This document shows, piece by piece, positions 1 to 6,864 of a stretch of 8,151 nt of DNA. Position 1 is the stretch's first letter. Each line of letters begins with the position of its first letter. Made by a program: the position numbers and the translations under genes. The stretch is from Candidatus Borrarchaeota archaeon (lineage in GTDB: Archaea; Asgardarchaeota; Sifarchaeia; Borrarchaeales; Borrarchaeaceae), in assembly GCA_016840645.1 (NCBI GenBank), contig JAEORY010000168.1, positions 1-8,151 of the forward strand, given 5' to 3'. The notes beneath the pieces are model-generated. The model ran no database searches and had not been told where the DNA came from. It worked only from the letters and a program-made list of their open reading frames with translations.

Positions 1-253
1 CAGATCAGTTAACTAGTCAAAACAAATGAAATGAGATATCTAAATTGGCTGCTTGATCTTTAAGTTGTTCTTTTTATTAAGTGAAATAACAAGTTCTCAT
101 CTAGATCTGCAAGAATTTTTTTCCTCTATTTTTTCAAACTAAGGAATCAATTAACGCTATTTGCACAATGTATAATATTTATAAAGAAATCTAAACTTTT
201 TTAAACTTGAATACGATTTACAGCATGGCGAATTTTTATTACGCTATCAGCTT
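1..253. other. T-rich intergenic region, no gene seen
   Basis: No reading frame here has a ribosome binding site or a recognisable product. The stretch contains two plus-strand T-runs (about 114-122 and 129-134), which look like the tail or terminator of a plus-strand gene lying to the left of the window. Further on, the AT-rich sequence at about 168-184 (TATAATATTTATAA) could act as a distal TATA element for acs, which would give a leader of roughly 100 nt. An imperfect inverted repeat (AAGTTGTT near 62-69 with AACAAGTT near 88-95, one mismatch) is also visible. Confidence 0.4.
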
Positions 254-305
254 ACGTAAATTTACGTCATTATAGATCATTATATTTAGATTTCGAAAAG
301 GTGAT
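254..305 (+). promoter_or_regulatory. acs control region: palindrome, TCATTATA repeats, SD box
   Basis: Three elements are stacked before acs. (1) A perfect 14-bp palindrome, ACGTAAATTTACGT, lies at 254-267. (2) TCATTATA occurs twice, at 267-274 and 277-284, spaced 10 bp apart, and both copies are TATA-like. (3) AGGTGAT at 299-305 matches the archaeal anti-Shine-Dalgarno sequence, 3 nt before the ATG at 309. If the first repeat is the TATA box, transcription would start near 298, giving a leader of about 11 nt that begins with the SD. The palindrome would then overlap the BRE position, a usual place for an archaeal regulator to block or recruit TFB. The palindrome and repeats are directly visible; their roles are inferred. 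Confidence 0.5.
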
Positions 306-308
306 AAT

Positions 309-2327
309 ATGGCAAAAGGAGAAATTGAGCAAACACCTGTTGAAGGAATGGCGTGCGTTCCTGTTGAAGAAAAAATGAAAAGTATTCTTACAGAAACTCG
401 TGTATTTAATCCTGACGATTTAAACGCCAAATTCGCCAAAACAGGTATTTCAATGAGCGAATATAAAGAACTCTACAAACAAAGTATTGAAGATCCCGAA
501 ACGTTTTGGGATAAACAAGCAAAATTAATCGATTGGTTTAAGCCTTACGAGAAAGTCTGGGAAAAAACCGATTTGTTTCCAGGCAAATGGTTCTCAGAAG
601 GAAAACTAAACGTTAGTTACAATTGTATAGATCGCCATGTCAAGGCTGGCAAAGGCGATAATATAGCTATAATCTGGGAAGGCGATAAGCCAGGTTATAT
701 CAGAACTTATACCTATAACGAGCTCTTAAAAGAAGTATCAAAAGTCGCCAATGCGATGAAAAAGTTAGGGATCAAGAAAGGAGACCGTGTGACTATCTGG
801 CTTCCCATGGTTCCTGAATTGGCAATTATAATGCTAGCATGCGCCCGACTTGGTGTGATTCATTCAATCGTATTTGGGGGGTTTTCTAAAGAGGCCGTTA
901 AAGAAAGAATTGAAGATTCGAATAGTCGTCTTTTGTTTACTTCAGATGAGACATTGCGAGCAGGCAAAATATATCCTAAAATGAGTGATGTCGTGCAAAT
1001 CCTGCCTGAATGTCCAACAATTGAACAAGTAATCGTTGTGAAACGAAGTGGAAATGATGTACCTCACACAGACAAGGATATTTGGTATCATGATTTCATC
1101 GACTCGGTCAGCGATGAATGTGAATGTGAAGAAATGAATGCCGAAGACACATTATTCATTCTCTATACAAGTGGTACAACGGGTAAGCCAAAAGGCGTGA
1201 AGCACACAACAGCAGGATATCTTCTTTACACTGCTCTTACACATAGACTTGTCTTTAATTACCATGATGAAGATATTTGGTTCTGCAGCGCAGATATCGG
1301 TTGGATTACCGGACATAGCTACATCGTTTACGGCCCCTTAGCTAATGGTGCTACAACCTTGATGTTCGAAGGTGTACCAACCTATCCTGATAGAGACCGA
1401 TTCTGGGATATTTGCGAGCAACATAAAGTTACACACTTCTATACAGCACCTACTGCGATTAGAGCATTAATGGGATGTGGCGATGACTTAGTAAATAGGC
1501 ATGATCTTAGTTCTTTGAAAGTATTAGGGACAGTTGGAGAACCTATTAATCCAGAAGCATGGACATGGTACCATAGAGTTGTTGGAAAAGAAACATGCCC
1601 AATCGTTGACACTTATTGGCAAACTGAAACTGGCGGTTTTGTTATGACGCCATTTGCAACTGCTACTCCTACCAAACCAGGCTCTTGTTGTTTACCTTTC
1701 TTTGGAATTAAACCGGTTATTCTTGATGAGCAAGGAAATGAGATAACAGAACCTAATGTTGGAGGATATTTCGCCTTCGAACTGCCGTGGCCAGGTATGT
1801 TACGTGATGTATGGGGCGATACAGAGCGATTCATATCAACATACTTGGAGAAATTCCCAGGATACTACTACACTGGCGATGGCGCTAGAAGAGATGAAAA
1901 CGGCTATTACTGGATATTAGGACGACTAGATGATGTTATGAAAGTTTCAGGACACAGGATTGGAACAATGGAAGTTGAATCAGCTCTTGTTAGCCATCCA
2001 AAAATAGCTGAAGCTGCAGTCGCACCATTTCCTCACTCCATAAAAGGCCAAGCCATTTGGGCGTACGTCACCCTGATGGCAGGAACTGAAAAATCGGACG
2101 AACTTAAGAAGGACATTAAAATGCATGTTAGACGGGAAATCGGACCAGTCTTTCAACCAGATGTCATTCAATTCGCTGATGCTTTGCCCAAAACAAGAAG
2201 TGGAAAAATAATGCGTAGAATCCTAAAAGCGATTGCTTGTGGATCCGAAATCGGAAATGTCACGACATTAGCAGACTCATCGGTGGTACAGATCTTATTA
2301 GAGCAAAGACAACAGATAGAAAAATAA
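309..2327 (+). CDS. acs: acetyl-CoA synthetase, AMP-forming
   Basis: A 672-aa cytosolic enzyme of the ANL adenylating superfamily that makes acetyl-CoA from acetate, CoA and ATP via acetyl-AMP, releasing AMP and PPi. The length is near that of classic Acs (about 650 aa). Visible motifs: the P-loop-like YTSGTTGKPKG at 286-296; DTYWQTETGG with Trp437, the residue that closes the acyl pocket around acetate in true Acs; YYTGDGARRDENGYYWILGR and the hinge GRLDDVMKVSGHR ending at Arg550; and PKTRSGK, whose Lys633 matches the catalytic lysine that Pat-type enzymes acetylate to inactivate Acs. The start is ATG 309, preceded by AGGTGAT. A T-rich tract follows the stop. The gene converges on a CoA-transferase/GNAT fusion, suggesting an acetate-handling locus. 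The acetate preference rests on Trp437 and overall similarity; the family call is secure. Confidence 0.97.
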   Translation: MAKGEIEQTPVEGMACVPVEEKMKSILTETRVFNPDDLNAKFAKTGISMSEYKELYKQSIEDPETFWDKQAKLIDWFKPYEKVWEKTDLFPGKWFSEGKLNVSYNCIDRHVKAGKGDNIAIIWEGDKPGYIRTYTYNELLKEVSKVANAMKKLGIKKGDRVTIWLPMVPELAIIMLACARLGVIHSIVFGGFSKEAVKERIEDSNSRLLFTSDETLRAGKIYPKMSDVVQILPECPTIEQVIVVKRSGNDVPHTDKDIWYHDFIDSVSDECECEEMNAEDTLFILYTSGTTGKPKGVKHTTAGYLLYTALTHRLVFNYHDEDIWFCSADIGWITGHSYIVYGPLANGATTLMFEGVPTYPDRDRFWDICEQHKVTHFYTAPTAIRALMGCGDDLVNRHDLSSLKVLGTVGEPINPEAWTWYHRVVGKETCPIVDTYWQTETGGFVMTPFATATPTKPGSCCLPFFGIKPVILDEQGNEITEPNVGGYFAFELPWPGMLRDVWGDTERFISTYLEKFPGYYYTGDGARRDENGYYWILGRLDDVMKVSGHRIGTMEVESALVSHPKIAEAAVAPFPHSIKGQAIWAYVTLMAGTEKSDELKKDIKMHVRREIGPVFQPDVIQFADALPKTRSGKIMRRILKAIACGSEIGNVTTLADSSVVQILLEQRQQIEK

Positions 2328-2341
2328 ATTGTGAATTATAA

Positions 2342-2361
2342 TTTTCCTTTTTTTCTTTTTT
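2342..2361 (+). terminator. T-tract terminator after acs
   Basis: Starting 15 nt after the acs stop codon is a pyrimidine tract with T4, T7 and T6 runs separated only by C residues, and no clear GC-rich hairpin. This is typical of intrinsic archaeal termination, where oligo-T in the non-template strand is enough. It lies in the 67-bp gap between the two convergent genes. Confidence 0.6.
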
Positions 2362-2394
2362 AATTTAAACTGCTTAAGCTTTTAACTAGTTTCA

Positions 2395-4293
2395 CTATTT
2401 ACGCCTGAATATCATTTCAAGCTCAGATACTCCTGCTTCGCTTCTCTTCTCGGTGTCAAACCCCATTTTTTCGAAAAGTCGAAACATTGGACGATTTTCT
2501 ACTAAAACTTCAGCTGTAAACCCGAGAAGACCTTGTTTTTTTGCCAGTTGAGTTAAATAACTTAGTAACTCTGTGCCTATGCCTTGGCGCTGATATTCAT
2601 CCTTAACAACTAAAGCAACCTCTGCTGTACGAGTTCCTTCGGTAATTTCATATTGTCCTAAACCAAGAATTTCTTCATTTCCTTCATGCTCTTTCACGGC
2701 AAGGATGACTATTTTCATAGTATAATCAATGATTACAAATTCCTGTAGCCTTTCATGTGGCATATCTGTTCGAGCGGAGATAAATCGCCGATAAAGACTT
2801 TTATCTGAGAGCGAGTAAAAGAAATCCTTTAATAAAGGCTCATCACTTATTTTTACAGGCCTCAAGAGCACTTCTAACCCGGCTTTTGTGGTTCTATAGG
2901 TTTCAAGTTCTTCAGGATACTCTCCCCTAACTCCAGGGATAAATTTCTGATCCTTATAAATCAAATTCTGCTTTTTCGCTTCTTTAATTAACCATGGTCT
3001 AAATTTCGGATGTGCTATTGAAATTAACTCCATCGCACGTTCTCTAATGTTTTTTCCATGTAAATAGGCAATGCCATATTCTGTCACTACATAATGTATA
3101 TCGCCTCTATTCAGAGTTACGCCAGCACCTTCCTTAATAAATGGCATTATCCTTGAAACAGTTTCATTTTCAGCAGTCGATTGTAGAGCAAGAATCGTTT
3201 TCCCGTTCTTTGCTAAAACTGAGCCACGCATAAAATCAGCTTGTCCACCAATACCACTATAGAATGTCTTTCCAATCGATTCAGCACTTGCTTGACCGGT
3301 CAGATCTATCTCTAATGCACTGTTAATCGCGGTCATGTTATCATGTTGAGCGATATTCAATGGATTGTTTGTATAATCAACCGTTCGAAATTCGATAGCA
3401 GGATTATCATGAATGTATTCATAGGTTTCTTTATTACCCATACAGAACGTTGCAACAGTTTTACCCCGGTTAATGCTTTTCTTGGTGTTGTCAATCACAC
3501 CTTTTTTCATTAGTTCAACGAGTCCATCACCTATAAGTTCTGTATGCACACCAAGGTTTTTCTTGTTATAAAGATTCGATAAAATCGCATTTGGGATACT
3601 GCCATATCCAACTTGGATCGTATCCCCATTCTCAATTAGGTGTGATACATAGTTCCCGATTTTTTGTACAACTTCAGTCTCTGCTTCCTCCTTATATTCT
3701 AAAACAGGTTCATCATACGGGATAATAAAATCAACATCCTCAATATGAATAAAACCGTCCCCGTGCACCCTAGGACTATTAGAATTGACCTGGGCAATCA
3801 CTAACGAAGCAATTTCCGTTGCCGCTTTGACAATATCAACACTGACGCCTAAGCTCATGTAGCCGTGACTATCTGGTGGTGAAGTCTGCACAAGAGCGAC
3901 GTCAATCGGTACAACTCCGCTATAGAATAAATCTGGAATCTCGGACAAAAAAATAGGAGAATAATCTGCCAAGCCTTTATTGATTGCATCTCTGGTATTG
4001 GCACCAATGAAAAACGAATTATGTCGAAAATTGTATTTGAATTTTTCATTAGCGTAAGGCGCGACTCCAAGTGTCCATACGTGAAGAACTTCAGCATCAA
4101 AAAAGGCTTTTGGATGCGATTGTACATAATCTACAAGAGAACGAACAAGATATTGAGGTTCACCACAAGCCGTACCAATAAATATTCGGTCTCCTCTATG
4201 AATTTGACTAAATACTCTATCTTCTGGCATGAATTTTTTAGGATATATTCTCTTCATTTCTTCCAGCATTTTATCTTCTTTCTCAAGACCCAT
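2395..4293 (-). CDS. acetyl-CoA hydrolase/CoA-transferase fused to GNAT acetyltransferase
   Basis: A 632-aa two-part protein. Residues about 15-460 are a full acetyl-CoA hydrolase/4-hydroxybutyrate CoA-transferase unit: GTACGEP at 40-46, SPPDSHGYMSLGVSVD at 138-153, HTELIGDG with Glu252 aligning with the glutamate that carries the CoA thioester, SGIGGQ at 346-351, and TEYGIAYLHGK from 404. Residues about 477-632 are a GNAT domain with the acetyl-CoA pyrophosphate loop RQGIG at 569-573 and a typical ENRPMFRLFEKMGF tail. Its opening (LRPVKISDEPLLKDFFYSLS) resembles the GNAT half of Pat protein acetyltransferases. The first half should exchange or hydrolyse short acyl-CoAs; the substrate is not predictable. 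The GNAT target is unknown, but adjacent Acs is a natural candidate. ATG 4293 is chosen because AAAGGATGG lies just upstream; Met9 is an alternative. It is convergent with acs. The same fusion is known in bacteria, so transfer is possible. Confidence 0.93.
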   Translation of the reverse strand: MGLEKEDKMLEEMKRIYPKKFMPEDRVFSQIHRGDRIFIGTACGEPQYLVRSLVDYVQSHPKAFFDAEVLHVWTLGVAPYANEKFKYNFRHNSFFIGANTRDAINKGLADYSPIFLSEIPDLFYSGVVPIDVALVQTSPPDSHGYMSLGVSVDIVKAATEIASLVIAQVNSNSPRVHGDGFIHIEDVDFIIPYDEPVLEYKEEAETEVVQKIGNYVSHLIENGDTIQVGYGSIPNAILSNLYNKKNLGVHTELIGDGLVELMKKGVIDNTKKSINRGKTVATFCMGNKETYEYIHDNPAIEFRTVDYTNNPLNIAQHDNMTAINSALEIDLTGQASAESIGKTFYSGIGGQADFMRGSVLAKNGKTILALQSTAENETVSRIMPFIKEGAGVTLNRGDIHYVVTEYGIAYLHGKNIRERAMELISIAHPKFRPWLIKEAKKQNLIYKDQKFIPGVRGEYPEELETYRTTKAGLEVLLRPVKISDEPLLKDFFYSLSDKSLYRRFISARTDMPHERLQEFVIIDYTMKIVILAVKEHEGNEEILGLGQYEITEGTRTAEVALVVKDEYQRQGIGTELLSYLTQLAKKQGLLGFTAEVLVENRPMFRLFEKMGFDTEKRSEAGVSELEMIFRRK

Positions 4294-4310
4294 CTCTATC
4301 CATCCTTTAG

Positions 4311-4345
4311 GAATAGATCGCGCTCACTCATCATTATTTTATCTG
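4311..4345 (-). promoter_or_regulatory. candidate promoter of the CoA-transferase/GNAT gene
   Basis: Reading the minus strand, ACAGATAAAATAATG contains a TATA-like box (ATAAAATA, about 4341-4334). A start site about 25 nt further on falls near 4312 and leaves a leader of about 19 nt that includes the GGATGG purine box before ATG 4293. The spacing fits archaeal promoters, but the box is not a strong consensus match. Confidence 0.35.
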
Positions 4346-4570
4346 TTAGAGTTATACAGAAGTTAAATTGTTACTTTTCTTTGGTTATCGGTAAGGCATA
4401 AGAAAAGATCATTCAAAGATATTGGACGACAACCCCTGCACCGCATATATATACTCAGTTATGTATATATTCTTGTCGCACCATGTCTTCGGACCTACGC
4501 CTCAAACTTCTTCAAGGAAGTCTGCTGCTGCATCATCACGCAAATTGATAACCTATAACTCAACCTAACA
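4346..4570. other. divergent intergenic region with hairpin-rich patch, possible small RNA
   Basis: This gap lies between two divergent genes and has a patch visibly richer in GC than its surroundings (about 4424-4540). Structures seen: CGACAA 4427-4432 can pair with TTGTCG 4473-4478, enclosing an 8-bp stem ATATATAC 4447-4454 with GTATATAT 4463-4470. GTC-TTCG-GAC forms a short stem with a UUCG tetraloop around 4484-4493. ACTTC 4506-4510 pairs with GAAGT 4517-4521. No tRNA T-arm, SRP domain IV or RNase P signature was recognised. A 21-codon frame from ATG 4483 to TGA 4548 exists but has no SD box. It may be a small RNA, a long leader or spacer; strand unknown. Confidence 0.25.
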
Positions 4571-4604
4571 GAAATTATAAACCAGAAACGGATGGCGGCA
4601 AATT
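4571..4604 (+). promoter_or_regulatory. candidate leaderless promoter of tag
   Basis: GAAATTATAAAC at 4571-4582 reads as a BRE (GAAA) followed by a TATA box (TTATAAAC). Its centre is about 27 nt before ATG 4605, so the expected start site coincides with the start codon. No SD box precedes the ATG, which agrees with a leaderless transcript. Confidence 0.45.
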
Positions 4605-5186
4605 ATGGTGACTAAAAAACGAAAAAGGTGTTCTTGGGCAGAAAGCAATCCATTAATGAAAGAATACCATGACAAAGAATGGGGGACACCTGTACACGAT
4701 GATAGGCTCTTATTTGAGTTTGTGATATTGGAAGGTGTTCAGGCAGGGCTAAGTTGGAACACCATTTTGCAAAAAAGAGAGAATTTTAGAAAAGCGTTTG
4801 ACGATTTCGACTACAAGAAAATTGCTAACTATGATGAAAAAAAGGTCGAAGAGTTACTTCAGAATATAGGAATTATAAGAAACAAAAGGAAAATACAAGC
4901 AGTCATAACAAATGCTAAAGCTTTTTTGGAAATACAAAAAGAATTTGGTTCGTTTGATGCATATATTTGGGATTTTATTGATCATAGGCCTATTAAGAAT
5001 GCTTGGGAATCTTTAGAAGAGATTCCAGCTAAAACTGAGATGTCTGAAACTATAAGCAAAGACTTAAAGAAGCGATGTTTTAAATTTATTGGTCCAACAG
5101 TTATTTACGCATTTATGCAAGCTGTGGGTATGGTTAATGATCACATAATTGATTGTTTCAGATATAATGAGTTAAAAAATAAATAG
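4605..5186 (+). CDS. tag: DNA-3-methyladenine glycosylase I
   Basis: A 193-aa base-excision repair enzyme of the helix-hairpin-helix superfamily that removes 3-methyladenine from alkylated DNA. Compared with E. coli Tag, numbering is shifted by about +5. The zinc-site residues Cys9, His22, His180 and Cys184 are all present. Glu43 and Trp51 in LEGVQAGLSW correspond to the base-recognition pocket, and GIIRN, SKDLKKR and GMVNDH are family signatures. The length is normal (E. coli 187 aa). ATG 4605 is taken because it aligns with the family start and a TATA-like box sits about 27 nt upstream. A GTG one codon in is possible, and a 7-codon frame from 4592 overlaps the start. The gene is divergent from the CoA-transferase gene and functionally unrelated to its neighbours. 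Tag is mainly bacterial and patchy in archaea, so horizontal acquisition is plausible. Confidence 0.95.
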   Translation: MVTKKRKRCSWAESNPLMKEYHDKEWGTPVHDDRLLFEFVILEGVQAGLSWNTILQKRENFRKAFDDFDYKKIANYDEKKVEELLQNIGIIRNKRKIQAVITNAKAFLEIQKEFGSFDAYIWDFIDHRPIKNAWESLEEIPAKTEMSETISKDLKKRCFKFIGPTVIYAFMQAVGMVNDHIIDCFRYNELKNK

Positions 5187-5193
5187 TAAGTTA

Positions 5194-5216
5194 TTCTAGA
5201 CTAGAATTTTTATTTA
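5194..5216 (+). terminator. palindrome plus T-tract after tag
   Basis: Eight bases after the tag stop, TTCTAG-A-CTAGAA (5194-5206) is a perfect inverted repeat around one base, and T-rich sequence (TTTTTATTT) follows. As RNA it would form only a short stem, so the T-tract is probably the working part of the terminator. The palindrome could equally be a protein-binding site. Confidence 0.4.
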
Positions 5217-5269
5217 CTCTTATTGAATTATTTGGCTTATATCGTTTCCAAGAGATCCTATCATCCATT

Positions 5270-5295
5270 ATTTGCCAATTTTATAAATTGGAAAT
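5270..5295. repeat. 11-bp inverted repeat upstream of the TPR gene
   Basis: CCAATTT-TAT-AAATTGG (5275-5291) is a perfect 7-bp inverted repeat. It continues for four more pairs on each side (ATTT 5270-5273 with AAAT 5292-5295) if G5274 is bulged out. It lies about 75 bp before the candidate TATA box of the TPR gene, so an operator or an RNA hairpin from tag read-through are both possible. Confidence 0.45.
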
Positions 5296-5360
5296 TCCGC
5301 AAATTAAATTCAATTATAAATGAAGAACAAAAATGAATTTTACGCATCCCAAAAAAATCA

Positions 5361-5418
5361 CGAAAATTTATTTAGGTAATCAAACATACATTAGTGCCAA
5401 ATTGATTTAAATAGTGAT
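5361..5418 (+). promoter_or_regulatory. candidate promoter and SD box of the TPR gene
   Basis: CGAAAATTTATTTA (5361-5374) is a good match to a combined archaeal BRE and TATA box. Transcription would begin near 5396, leaving a leader of about 30 nt. That leader contains AGTGAT (5413-5418), one base off the GGTGAT Shine-Dalgarno box, 7 nt before ATG 5426. This spacing is why ATG 5426 is preferred over the in-frame GTG at 5414, which lies inside the SD-like box. Confidence 0.5.
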
Positions 5419-5425
5419 TAACAAC

Positions 5426-6085
5426 ATGTCATTAGAAGATTATCTAGAAACAGGTAAAGAGTTTTTTTTTCAAAAAAAATACGATTACGTTATTGAAACT
5501 CTGCAACAAGTAGTTCAAGTTGACCCTGAATCAGTAACAGCATGGCAACTTATGGGAGCATCTTTTGCGGAGTTAAGAAATTATAAAATGGCTTTTAAAT
5601 GCTACCAAAAAGCATTGGAATTCGATCCTCAGGATTCGGCTACATGGTATAATATGGGTGTAAGTTACGAAAAATTGAATGATCTTGGTAATGCGATTAA
5701 ATGCTATAAGGAAGCGCTAAAAATAGATCCTGAGCTCGAAGATGCATTGATTAACCTTGGAGAAGCATATAGAGAACTAGGTCAGTATAATAAATCTATT
5801 AATGGTTATAGAAAAGCAGTTAATATTAACCCTACAGATGAGGTGATATGGTATAATATGGGATGTGTTTACGACAAGTTAGGTGAGCATAATAAGGCGA
5901 TACACTGCTATCAAACTGCCTTGAAAATCTATCCCGAATTTGTACCAGCGCTCAGCAATATGGCTGCTGCTTATTTAGAATTAGGGGAATTTGATAAAGC
6001 CGCTGAGTGTTATAAAAAAGCTGGGGAAATTGATCCTAAATATGCAAACACTATGGAAAACCTAAAACCACTTAAAGAGATTTAA
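5426..6085 (+). CDS. TPR repeat protein
   Basis: A 219-aa protein built almost entirely of six tetratricopeptide repeats of about 34 residues, each ending in a variant of ALxxDPxx (VDPES, FDPQDS, IDPELE, INPTDE, IYPEFV, IDPKYA). The repeat positions are roughly 1-36, 37-71, 72-105, 106-139, 140-173 and 174-207, followed by a short tail. No signal peptide, membrane helix or catalytic domain is visible, so it is probably a cytosolic protein-protein interaction scaffold. The partner cannot be inferred. Using the in-frame GTG at 5414 would add four residues. Repeats 3 and 5 share WYNMG and KCYK/HCYQ patterns, suggesting internal duplication. It stands alone on the plus strand between tag and the convergent glutaredoxin-like cluster. 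Similar proteins are abundant in archaea and bacteria, so the family does not identify the host. Confidence 0.9.
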   Translation: MSLEDYLETGKEFFFQKKYDYVIETLQQVVQVDPESVTAWQLMGASFAELRNYKMAFKCYQKALEFDPQDSATWYNMGVSYEKLNDLGNAIKCYKEALKIDPELEDALINLGEAYRELGQYNKSINGYRKAVNINPTDEVIWYNMGCVYDKLGEHNKAIHCYQTALKIYPEFVPALSNMAAAYLELGEFDKAAECYKKAGEIDPKYANTMENLKPLKEI

Positions 6086-6086
6086 A

Positions 6087-6103
6087 TCACTATTTAGTGA
6101 CCC
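6087..6103. repeat. TCACTA/TAGTGA palindrome after the TPR stop
   Basis: TCACTA-TT-TAGTGA (6087-6100) is a perfect inverted repeat starting 2 nt after the TPR stop codon. Its right part, AGTGACCC (6096-6103), is also the exact reverse complement of GGGTCACT at 6211-6218, which spans the stop codon of the convergent glutaredoxin-like gene. Two alternative pairings, local and long-range, are therefore possible. Confidence 0.5.
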
Positions 6104-6128
6104 GGTTAGAATGTTTCGACAATGATTT

Positions 6129-6178
6129 CCCAAGTACGGTGAAAAACTTCACCATTTGGGGCAGAATTTTTTTTATTT
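6129..6178 (+). terminator. hairpin-plus-T8 terminator of the TPR gene
   Basis: This is the clearest terminator in the window. The outer stem CCCAA (6129-6133) pairs with TTGGG (6156-6160). The inner stem GGTGAA (6138-6143) pairs with TTCACC (6148-6153) around an AAAC loop. An uninterrupted T8 (6167-6174) then TTT follows. It resembles a bacterial Rho-independent terminator, and archaeal RNA polymerase would also respond to the T-tract. It sits in the 128-bp gap between convergent genes. Confidence 0.7.
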
Positions 6179-6213
6179 AATACGCAATATTTTGATTTTT
6201 TCGGGTAAATGGG

Positions 6214-6519
6214 TCACTCAATGTTGAAGAATGCCTTGTATTCCTCCTCATCAAAGCCAACGAGAAACTTCTCATCATCTGAAATAAGAAACGGATACGC
6301 TACATGTTGACTATCAGATTTTTTCATTAATTCTTCACGCAGGTCGCCTACAACTTTCTTTTCCAATTTGTCTACAAATGTGTAGAGAAAATCTATTGAG
6401 TTTTCCCTTAAAAATGCAAGAGCTCGTTTACAAAAACCACATGTACTCAACGCATAAAGTTTCACGTTGTGGCTCTTCTTATTTCCATGAACATGAATGA
6501 AGTCAATCAATTGAAACAC
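6214..6519 (-). CDS. glutaredoxin-like thiol-disulfide protein, copy 3
   Basis: About 101 aa with a thioredoxin fold inferred from YALSTCGFC (Cys27, Cys30) and the cis-proline region VAYPFL (Pro76). The CGFC-KRALAFLR block is nearly identical to copy 1, so the two are close paralogues. The region after the proline (ISDDEKFLVGF) lacks the GG that binds glutathione in classic glutaredoxins; the thiol partner may be something else. The start is uncertain because no ATG exists. GTG 6519 gives the same N-terminal length as the paralogues. TTG 6522 adds one residue. TTG 6510 has GGTG at 6520-6517 as a possible SD box. The gene begins about 20 nt after copy 2 ends and was probably cotranscribed with it. 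One residue is inserted before Pro76 relative to the other copies. Confidence 0.85.
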   Translation of the reverse strand: MFQLIDFIHVHGNKKSHNVKLYALSTCGFCKRALAFLRENSIDFLYTFVDKLEKKVVGDLREELMKKSDSQHVAYPFLISDDEKFLVGFDEEEYKAFFNIE

Positions 6520-6540
6520 CAAAATTAAAATGCTTGTGAT

Positions 6541-6843
6541 TTATTCAATATTGAACATTTCATTGTACTTAGCTTCAATAAAGCCCTGTATATACTTTTC
6601 GTCATCAACTACCAAGAATGGGTAAGATACAACGCGTCCGAATTTCTTTTGTAAATCGGCTCGTAGTTTTTTTACAATTTTTCTGTCTAAAGAGTCTACA
6701 AAAACAAACGAATACTCAATGAAATGTTCCTTTAAATATGACATAACACGATGACAGTGAGCGCACGTTGACAATGCATAGAGTTTAATTTGCCAACTCT
6801 TATTTTCGCCTGGAACGTAGGTGAATTTTATTTCAGATGACAT
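6541..6843 (-). CDS. glutaredoxin-like thiol-disulfide protein, copy 2 (CAHC)
   Basis: A 100-aa thioredoxin-fold protein, the middle of three tandem paralogues. Its active site is YALSTCAHC (Cys27, Cys30), with Pro75 in the cis-proline position (VVSYPFL). The His between the cysteines sets it apart from the CGFC copies and recalls the CPHC of DsbA-like oxidants; a more oxidising potential is an inference from that family rule. Helix 1 (HRVMSYLKEHF) has also diverged from the KRALAFLR of the others. ATG 6843 is supported by alignment with copy 1 and by 15 identical bases around both start codons. A TATA-like box at 6873-6865 lies about 26 nt upstream and no good SD is present, so an own leaderless promoter is plausible. 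Copy 3 follows closely. Confidence 0.9.
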   Translation of the reverse strand: MSSEIKFTYVPGENKSWQIKLYALSTCAHCHRVMSYLKEHFIEYSFVFVDSLDRKIVKKLRADLQKKFGRVVSYPFLVVDDEKYIQGFIEAKYNEMFNIE

Positions 6844-6864
6844 AAGATGTGCCCTAATTACAGA

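Noticed and set aside
2369..2393. Imperfect inverted repeat AACT...AGTT at the acs/CoA-transferase junction
   Set aside because: Only four pairs before mismatches; not enough to call a terminator hairpin.
3855..4401. Longer frames in other reading phases over and beside the CoA-transferase gene (for example plus strand 4021-4401)
   Set aside because: They are shadows of a clearly identified gene, have no family match and no SD box.
4454..4539. Possible minus-strand C/D box small RNA (GTGATGA at 4539-4533, CTGA at 4458-4455)
   Set aside because: The boxes are about 75 nt apart, longer than usual; no internal D' and C' pair and no closing stem are present.
4483..4548. 21-codon frame beginning MSSDLRLKLLQG
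   Set aside because: No SD box, no recognised product, and it overlaps the predicted hairpins; too short to support alone.
5320..5379. 19-codon frame before the TPR gene
   Set aside because: No SD box, and it overlaps the candidate BRE/TATA box.
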